Positions 9,201 to 13,476 of a stretch of 13,476 nucleotides of DNA are shown here, piece by piece. Position numbers and translations under genes: made by a program. Numbering within the stretch: position 1 is the stretch's first letter; each line of letters begins with the position of its first letter. Below the pieces are notes generated by a model. That model searched no databases. It saw only the letters and a list, made by a program, of their open reading frames with translations, and was not told where the DNA came from. Source of the DNA: an uncultured Lentisphaeraceae bacterium (lineage in GTDB: Bacteria > Verrucomicrobiota > Kiritimatiellia > RFP12 > DVOR01); assembly GCA_937892925.1 (NCBI GenBank), contig CALBHX010000048.1, positions 1 through 13,476 of the forward strand, given 5' to 3'.

Positions 9201-10570
9201 GTAAACGTATAGGTAGCCGTGCCGGAAGTTCCGGTAAAGTTATATGCGGCAGCAATCGTTGCCGTGCCGGGATTGTTTGCGGCGTCATAAACCAGCGCGT
9301 CCTTTGTTCCAATGCCGAAGACACCGTTGCGGATGGTCATCACGCCGCCGGCCTGGCCGCCCAGCGTCAGCGTCTGCACCGAGAGCCATCCTGTTGGCGT
9401 GCTGCTGTCGGCGCCGTTCGCATAATTCTTCGTCTGATTCAAATCAAAGATGCCGTTTTTCAGGGTGAGCTTGTTGGCCCAAGACCCGTTCTTGCCCGTG
9501 CCGAGGGCGGCCTGTTTTTCCGTTACGCCGCTCTCAACCACCGTGCCGCCCTCAATGGTTACGCCGCCGGAGAAGGTGTTCTTGCCCGTCAGCTTCAGAA
9601 GACCGGAGCCCTGTTTCAGGAGGCCGGTTGTGCCTCCAATGGGCTCGCCCGAAATCGTGTAAGCCGTCTTGTTGTTATTGACCGTGAACGAAGCAGGGGA
9701 CGAAGCGGCCGTCACAGTAACCGGCTGCAGCCAGACATCGGCCACATCCTCGAAAAGCCAAGCGTCGCTGCCCGACTTCTCGATTGCTTCACCCGCTGCC
9801 AATTCCTGCACCGCGTTCAGCATCTCATCATCCGCCGGGCGCCCGGCGTAAATCGCCAATCCCTTGAGCGTGTAATTCAGCCCGCCAGAAGACGCATTAA
9901 AGAAGTTACCCAAGTGCAGCTGGGTCACATTAATGCCCCCCCCCGTAAGCCCCGACAATGGCGTCCAGGCCACCGTTCCGGCCGCCATATCCACCACGCC
10001 AACCGCCGAAGGCGTACTTCCATCCACGCATGTAGAAAACGCAACATAGACCACGCCGCTGCCTGCCAACGCGTTCACCTGCGCCCGCGGCGTGCCCCAT
10101 GCGGCATTCGCCCATGTTCCCCGCAGGGTGGCCGTCTGCGCGGAAGCATCCAGCGCGGCCAACGCCATACCAATACTGATCCCGCTCCCGTTATTCAAAT
10201 CCACCAGCGGTTTATCCACCGTGGCCGGGAGGGGAGCCTGGACGGCCAGCAGCACCGTCATCGGCGTGCCGCCGTTCGTTGCGCGCCCCACATTGATTGA
10301 AGAACCAAAAGCAACCGAAGGCGCCGTGGTGGCGCCTGTGGTCAGCGCCTTCCCATCCTCCGCCGCCTGCGCTTCGCCCGCAAGCTTCAGCCGCCAAGCA
10401 CTCCCGTCAATGGAGCTTTGCGTGGAGGCCGCCTGCGGCGCAAGCCCGCCCTCGGCCTCCGCTCCGGAAAACCGCGTCCACATTGCCCACGGCTCTGCCG
10501 CCGCGCCCATTCCCACTGCGCCGGCAGCGAACACCGCCGCCAGCAGACCTTTAATCCAGCCTCCGCTCAT
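6233..10570 (-). CDS. Large secreted SGNH/CE3-like carbohydrate esterase with β-strand-repeat and β-sandwich modules
   Basis: This 1445-residue protein starts at the ATG 10568-10570, which has an AAGGGG ribosome binding site and is followed by a signal peptide (about 1-25, cleavage near GAAA|EP). About 26-250 looks like a LamG/concanavalin-type sandwich. About 280-350 holds an autotransporter-associated β-strand repeat (LLKQGSGLLKLTGKNTFSGG then VTIEGGTVVESG), with looser β-repeats to about 620. About 678-925 is an SGNH hydrolase with GDSITEG (Ser686), the block II glycine in HSGFSG (Gly741), GTND (Asn778) and DDLHPN (Asp901, His904), an order typical of CE3 acetyl-xylan esterases. About 935-1010 is an SbsA-type Ig-like module. 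About 1070-1262 is a β-module with YLWVSMD and SNMPGIE, which I recall from planctomycete and verrucomicrobial secreted enzymes. The tail is unrecognised. There is no autotransporter barrel, PEP-CTERM or Por tail. It probably removes acetyl groups from polysaccharide outside the cell; the exact substrate is unknown. Confidence 0.88.
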   Translation of the reverse strand: MSGGWIKGLLAAVFAAGAVGMGAAAEPWAMWTRFSGAEAEGGLAPQAASTQSSIDGSAWRLKLAGEAQAAEDGKALTTGATTAPSVAFGSSINVGRATNGGTPMTVLLAVQAPLPATVDKPLVDLNNGSGISIGMALAALDASAQTATLRGTWANAAWGTPRAQVNALAGSGVVYVAFSTCVDGSTPSAVGVVDMAAGTVAWTPLSGLTGGGINVTQLHLGNFFNASSGGLNYTLKGLAIYAGRPADDEMLNAVQELAAGEAIEKSGSDAWLFEDVADVWLQPVTVTAASSPASFTVNNNKTAYTISGEPIGGTTGLLKQGSGLLKLTGKNTFSGGVTIEGGTVVESGVTEKQAALGTGKNGSWANKLTLKNGIFDLNQTKNYANGADSSTPTGWLSVQTLTLGGQAGGVMTIRNGVFGIGTKDALVYDAANNPGTATIAAAYNFTGTSGTATYTFTIGDSSATETEVDFTGGLHVDNWKDGGVTTIEKKGAGAMQLSSQFGFAGLKVTEGTVRLNRDNAFVRGTLTLNGGTLDLNGTSQALPAAFSGTSGTLTSSSAASLTVSAASTFSGTVSGAVSLTAQAPVTLTGEVSTTGKLTVVPGGSLTFAQMPASATVVVDVEAYAILSDGVYTVLTIPGETDESRIEWKGLENAAHVAKAQDAATGVWTLTVKRTTDNFIVMPMGDSITEGYNSSEDAPSYRRSLARMMAASGMTPRFVGARLFRSSYIEVEDCRYHSGFSGQRVQTGNNGRSGFLQGAPNWLEQAGYPDAVLLMIGTNDSVDTTDESVAAATAEDVFTHWKALVKTMADLRPNTWFIVSPITPARITRPKINAYIKAYNERIKSLFTATTTTLTVNGEEVPCVLGTLNESGKAAFGDNARVIMASMYDALPAADNKGYYIDDLHPNKAGYDRMAAVWFEAIKTIRGDAGGLKDEEAIAAAYQTAGAMDSLTVVFNRQQREAAAVTVTAGGETVEVTATALSDDGRRVTLTLGSPLADGAEVVVVKGAAKAAFTAQGRAVASRVPQALRKGYVQVKTYDVPLRAAYANAAAAQAAFTSTAVAEKVEAFDRVGYYVTLARPDGALRYLWVSMDRPSAYTTVEALGLPTTALRTKVSNLRVASNMPGIEPVEADGVEGLLQFGGGTLSTGAADSAHPVSQGAVFDWNSTLNTAFGGYGAMQVFRLYEEGVGRADSGMPASTLFSYSHWSVTTGSDNDEILLGDLANHQGYQSWYQTNSLTGIFTCGFPTLNTSAYSVRSIEIWVRPEHAGSPEIDLPEGAAEDYSEAVKTAVAAAVAKLPGGDVISRVSSVTVTNSAGKAITTDVAVANDVAAVFSGVVTASPVADDPLQAVVTVAYDFGIHELSVVEGVVYVGFRVIGTEADAADFAEGVRFALVTPEGVVLAAEDADDAALRLTDVTPADAEPGVRRFTFPLPASGTVFRARVSRD

Positions 10571-10932
10571 ATTGCCCCTTTCGATTGCCTGCGCAACCTT
10601 GAACTTCCTAATACATCCGCTTTCAGTGTACACAAAACACCCCAAAAAAGAAAGCGTTATTTTCACTTTTTAGGCGTTGTTTGAACAGGTTACGCACAAC
10701 ACGCCGCGCCGAAAGACAGTCATCCCTCCGCACCTTCTCCCCCCGACTCTCCCGCCACGCCCTCATGGCCGGCAGCGAAATGGCTGCACCGCCCTGCTCG
10801 CCAGGGTCTCCTCTCGCCAAACATCCAAACGCGCTCAGCCCGCTTGGCGTTTTCAGGAAGATTCAGCTCTACCCATGCAAGCGAAACGGCGCGTTTTTAT
10901 GCTATGATTAGCGCCTTATCACGGAGTTTTTT
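10571..10932. other. Divergent intergenic region between the esterase gene and trpS
   Basis: These 362 bases separate two divergent genes. The right end holds the trpS promoter. On the esterase side I see its ribosome binding site, the palindrome GTGTACAC (10626-10633) overlapping a weak -10-like TACACT on the minus strand, and an A/T-rich stretch at 10634-10680, but no convincing promoter. The C-rich middle (about 10690-10860) has no convincing gene; the short open frames there lack ribosome binding sites and look compositional. Confidence 0.5.
10900..10908 (+). promoter_or_regulatory. Extended -10 promoter of trpS
   Basis: TGCTATGAT is an extended -10 (TATGAT at 10903-10908, TG at 10900-10901), preceded by a T-run but with no recognisable -35. 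A short inverted repeat GGCGC/GCGCC (10888-10892, 10911-10915) flanks it. The predicted start near 10915 leaves an 18-base leader that includes the GGAG ribosome binding site of trpS. Confidence 0.65.
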
Positions 10933-11898
10933 ATGCGTATTCTCACCGGCATTCAACCCTCAGGCAAGCTGCACTGGGGCAATTACTTCGGGGCCATGAA
11001 GCCCATCATCGACCTGCAGGACAAGGGGGAGACGTTCGTCTTTGTGGCGCAGTATCACGCGCTGACCACGGTGCATGATGCCGCCGCACTCCGGCAGTCC
11101 ACCTTGGATGTGGCCTTGGACTTTCTGGCGTGCGGGCTTGACCCGGCTAAGGCCTGCCTCTTCCGGCAGGCAGACGTGCCGGAACTGCATGAACTCACCT
11201 GGTTACTCTCGGTCGTTACGCCCATGGGGCTGCTGGAGCGGTGCCATTCCTATAAAGATAAATTGGCGCGCGGATTAGCCGCCAGTCATGGTCTCTTTGC
11301 CTACCCGGTGCTCATGGCGGCGGATATCCTAGCCTACCAGAGCGATCTCGTACCGGTTGGGCGCGACCAGAAGCAGCACGTGGAAGTTACGCGCGATATC
11401 GCCGCAAAGTTCAATCAGGCCTTCGGCGTAGACGTCTTTCGAATGCCTGAGCCGCTGATCTCCGAAACCGTAGCCGTCATTCCGGGATTGGACGGGCAGA
11501 AAATGTCCAAAAGCTACCACAATACCATTGGGCTCTTCGAAGCGCCCAAAGAGGTAAAGGCTAAGATCATGCGCATCGCCACCGACTCCACCCCCCTGGA
11601 GGAGCCGAAAGATCCGGAAGCCTGCCGTGTTTTTGCCCTCTACAAGCTCTTCGCCAATGCCCAGGAACAGGAGGAGATGCGCCAAAACTACCTGCGCGGC
11701 GGTTACGGTTACGGCCATGCCAAAAAGGCGCTCTTCGAAATCTACCAGCGAACGCTGGCGCCTTTCCGCGAGCGGCGCGAACATTTGGCCTCTCATCTCG
11801 ACGAGGTGGAGGATATCCTCCGCGCAGGCGGCCAAAAAGCCCGCGCAGAAGCGCGCAAAACTTTGGAAAAAGCACGCGCAGCCGTTGGGCTGGACTAA
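10933..11898 (+). CDS. trpS: Tryptophanyl-tRNA synthetase
   Basis: TrpRS is a class I aminoacyl-tRNA synthetase that charges tRNA-Trp, one gene for which lies at 646-719. The 321 residues are the normal bacterial length. The N-terminus has TGIQPSGKLHWGNYFGA, where LHWGN (13-17) is the HIGH motif, and the second signature KMSKS is at 190-194. Other conserved blocks are HALTT (42-46), GRDQKQHVEVTRDIA (143-157) and AYPVLMAADILAYQ (123-136). The ATG is preceded by GGAG six bases upstream. scpA starts 21 bases after the stop, so the two are probably cotranscribed. I see no leader peptide or T-box that would suggest tryptophan control; the leader is too short. Confidence 0.97.
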   Translation: MRILTGIQPSGKLHWGNYFGAMKPIIDLQDKGETFVFVAQYHALTTVHDAAALRQSTLDVALDFLACGLDPAKACLFRQADVPELHELTWLLSVVTPMGLLERCHSYKDKLARGLAASHGLFAYPVLMAADILAYQSDLVPVGRDQKQHVEVTRDIAAKFNQAFGVDVFRMPEPLISETVAVIPGLDGQKMSKSYHNTIGLFEAPKEVKAKIMRIATDSTPLEEPKDPEACRVFALYKLFANAQEQEEMRQNYLRGGYGYGHAKKALFEIYQRTLAPFRERREHLASHLDEVEDILRAGGQKARAEARKTLEKARAAVGLD

Positions 11899-11919
11899 AA
11901 ATCCACCCGGGACGGCCGC

Positions 11920-12735
11920 ATGGACGCAACCCTCCCATTGTTCGATGACTACAAGGTAAATCTAGAGGCCTTTGAAGGGCCTCTGGATTTGCTTTTGCAC
12001 CTAATCCGAAAAGATGAGGTGGATATTTACAACATTCCCATCGAACGCATCACCAACCAATATATGGCCTATTTGGCGCGTATGCAGGCGTTAGATATCA
12101 ACGTAGCAGGGGAGTTTGTCGTGATGGCCGCCACGCTTATGCTCATCAAAAGCCGCACCCTCCTGCCCAAAAATGAACGCTCTGAAACAGAAGCGGAAAC
12201 TGAGAACGCCCTGGATCCTCGCCTGGATCTGGTACGCCAGCTAGTAGAATATAAACGCTTCAAAGACGCCGCCGACCAATTCGCCGTGCGTGAATGGCTT
12301 CGAGCAGCTTCCTTCCCCCGCGGCGGAGCCCCTGAGCACGTCCCCACCGAACCCGATGGGCTCCTAGCGCAGAAACTGGGCGATATCGGCACCGATGAAC
12401 TGCTGCAAGCCTTTCGGCGCGTATTGGAACGCGCCGAGGAGACCGTCTCCTTTGGGCACCTCAAGATGCACCGCTGGTCCGTGCCCGACAAAATGCGCCG
12501 CCTGCTGGAACAGCTTCACCCTGGAGAAACCGCTGCCTTCTCTTCACTCTTTCCGCCCAGAGCCCCAAAAGGCGAAATTATTGTAACCTTTGTGGCGCTC
12601 TTGGAGCTTATTCGCCTGCGGCACCTCACCGTAAGCCAGGCCGACGACTTCGGCGAACTTTTCCTGACGCCTGTTCCCGAAGGTACGCCCGATGCGCACC
12701 TGCCGCTCCCCGAAGACGATCCCATTCTCTCGTAG
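11920..12735 (+). CDS. scpA: Segregation and condensation protein A
   Basis: ScpA is the kleisin that bridges the SMC dimer and, with ScpB, helps compact and segregate the chromosome. The 271-residue protein has the N-terminal SMC-binding signature EAFEGPLDLLLHLIRKDEVD (17-36), then IYNIPIERITNQYMAYL, VVMAATLMLIKSRTLLP (67-83), a variable acidic linker, and a C-terminal winged helix with FVALLELIRLRHLTVSQ and DFGELFL. The ribosome binding site before the ATG is weak (GGGA). It follows trpS by 21 bases. scpB, often adjacent, is not found in the 473 bases downstream and must lie elsewhere if present. No terminator is obvious after the TAG. Confidence 0.95.
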   Translation: MDATLPLFDDYKVNLEAFEGPLDLLLHLIRKDEVDIYNIPIERITNQYMAYLARMQALDINVAGEFVVMAATLMLIKSRTLLPKNERSETEAETENALDPRLDLVRQLVEYKRFKDAADQFAVREWLRAASFPRGGAPEHVPTEPDGLLAQKLGDIGTDELLQAFRRVLERAEETVSFGHLKMHRWSVPDKMRRLLEQLHPGETAAFSSLFPPRAPKGEIIVTFVALLELIRLRHLTVSQADDFGELFLTPVPEGTPDAHLPLPEDDPILS

Positions 12736-13009
12736 CCGCCCCGCCGCTCCTTCTTCCGCAGCCCGCCATCCATTCGGTCAGCGGCTTACCGCGTTCCTCT
12801 CCACACCCTGAAACCTCTCAGCAGCAGAACGTCTCTGATTTGGCGCACATGCGGTGAGCATGGGGAATGGGCTGGAATTGCGGGGTTTGACGGGATTTTT
12901 GGCAAGATGGAGGATTGAGCATGAAAAGGGGTGAACAGGCGTTATCCATGACGTTGAGAATCAATTGAGGTTTTTAAGGGGATATTCTCGAAGCGCTTGA
13001 TAACAGATG

Positions 13010-13101
13010 TGGGCGGCTTGCAAGGGGATTCCTCGGAAAGCCGCCCCAGATTCATTGTAAACCCGGGGCGGTTTCAAGGTAAAGTCGGGGCGATTCGACG
13101 G
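13010..13101. repeat. Cluster of imperfect GGGGCGG-YTT repeats able to form alternative hairpins
   Basis: Four imperfect copies of a motif close to GGGGCGGYTTTCAAGG lie here: three forward (13010-13025, 13064-13079, 13086-13101) and one inverted (13031-13048). The inverted copy can pair with the first (GGGCGGCTT 13011-13019 with AAGCCGCCC 13038-13046, 9 bp) or with the next (CCGCCCC 13041-13047 with GGGGCGG 13065-13071, extended by AAA/TTT across a bulge). The two pairings exclude each other. The last two forward copies are 22 bases apart. Confidence 0.6.
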
Positions 13102-13194
13102 AGAGCTCGGCGCCTCCCAAACTCCGTGCTGGGCGCTCGTGCGCTTTCGTGCTGTACACAATCTCTCAGCGGCCAAAAGCATAACGGCCGCGTA

Positions 13195-13203
13195 TGGTAT
13201 AGT
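13195..13203 (+). promoter_or_regulatory. Extended -10 promoter of the sulfatase maturase
   Basis: TGGTATAGT is an extended -10 (TATAGT at 13198-13203) with no clear -35. The predicted transcription start falls at about 13209-13211, on or next to the start codon. Confidence 0.55.
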
Positions 13204-13208
13204 AACCG

Positions 13209-13476
13209 ATGCATATGAAACCCTTTTCATTACTGATCAAGCCGGCCGGCGCTGATTGCAACCTGCGGTGTGCCTACTGTTTTTATTTGGGGCGAGCGGA
13301 ACTTTACCCAGAGCAGCGTATCCACCGCATGAGCATCGCCACACTCACGCGCCTGATGCGGGGGTATCTGGCGTTGCCCTTTCCCTCGCACGCGCTGGCA
13401 TTTCAAGGAGGTGAGCCGCTGCTGATGGGAGAAGACTTCTTTCGGGAGGTTTTCCGCCTCGAGCGGCGATATGCGC
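13209..13476 (+). CDS. Anaerobic sulfatase-maturating enzyme, radical SAM (partial, C-terminus off the window)
   Basis: These enzymes use S-adenosylmethionine and an iron-sulfur cluster to convert a Cys or Ser in sulfatase active sites to formylglycine. The 89 visible residues open with MKPFSLLIKPAGADCNLRC, very like known anSMEs. The radical SAM signature is CNLRCAYC (CxxxCxxC), followed by FYLGRAELYP, HRMS and the SAM-binding FQGGEP. The SPASM domain with the auxiliary clusters lies beyond the window. Two ATGs are in frame, at 13209 and 13215. Family N-termini match the second, while the promoter spacing fits a leaderless start at the first. Neither has a ribosome binding site. The gene implies sulfatases elsewhere in the genome and use of sulfated glycans. 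Another radical SAM/SPASM maturase is the only serious alternative. Confidence 0.87.
   Translation, partial: MHMKPFSLLIKPAGADCNLRCAYCFYLGRAELYPEQRIHRMSIATLTRLMRGYLALPFPSHALAFQGGEPLLMGEDFFREVFRLERRYA

Larger units (their letters stand above)
12736..13208. other. Intergenic region between scpA and the sulfatase maturase
   Basis: I find no convincing gene in these 473 bases. The left part (to about 12830) is C-rich and unstructured. A 15-codon frame at 12921-12968 has a good ribosome binding site (GGAGG) but no recognisable product. The right part carries the GC-rich repeat cluster at 13010-13101 and a promoter at 13195-13203. The region is less G+C-biased than the genes around it and may be regulatory or the remnant of a lost gene. 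Confidence 0.5.

Noticed and set aside
9071..10300. A 409-codon plus-strand frame within the large esterase gene
   Set aside because: It is an Arg-rich shadow frame with no start signal or family features, while the minus-strand protein has coherent domains throughout.
6233..10570. Classical type V autotransporter
   Set aside because: Only the passenger-type β-strand repeats are present. The C-terminus has no β-barrel translocator pattern and the protein contains a central enzyme domain.
10677..10911. Two overlapping 76-codon plus-strand frames upstream of trpS
   Set aside because: Pro/Arg-rich composition, no ribosome binding site and overlap with the trpS promoter. They look compositional.
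12921..12968. A 15-codon frame with a good GGAGG site in the scpA-maturase spacer
   Set aside because: Too short to support without conservation data. The upstream TTGACG has no matching -10. Kept only as a note in the intergenic entry.

Overview
The window looks like a chromosomal stretch (G+C-rich by eye) of a bacterium in the PVC superphylum. A Kiritimatiellota or Lentisphaerota-like, anaerobic, glycan-degrading lineage is the best guess. The support is a divergent EF-Tu switch I of the kind I recall from Planctomycetes and Lentisphaerae, a very large secreted SGNH esterase with β-strand-repeat modules, and an anaerobic-type sulfatase maturase. This placement is inference from gene content, not a phylogeny.

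Bases 1-2420 (minus strand) hold the start of a translation/transcription operon. In transcription order it has a strong sigma70-like promoter, tRNA-Thr(GGT), tuf, rpmG, tRNA-Trp(CCA), secE and nusG, with nusG running off the left edge. The tRNA and protein genes sit tens of bases apart and would be made from one transcript.

Bases 2448-6015 (minus strand) hold uvrB (excision repair), an exported SagB/ThcOx-type nitroreductase just upstream of it with its own good promoter, and a GNAT acetyltransferase gene broken by a one-base frameshift.

Bases 6175-10570 (minus strand) are one 1445-residue secreted protein: signal peptide, LamG-like N-terminus, autotransporter-associated β-strand repeats, an SGNH/CE3-like esterase domain with an intact catalytic set, and further β-sandwich modules. 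A textbook intrinsic terminator follows it.

Bases 10571-13476 (plus strand) are transcribed divergently. After a 362-base spacer come trpS and scpA, probably one operon, with no scpB next to them. A 473-base non-coding spacer then holds clustered GC-rich repeats. The window ends inside a radical-SAM sulfatase maturase whose promoter lies so close to its start that the message may be leaderless.

The esterase and the sulfatase maturase fit a life on acetylated and sulfated polysaccharides. The remaining genes are housekeeping. I did not see CRISPR arrays, insertion sequences, phage genes or a defence locus.
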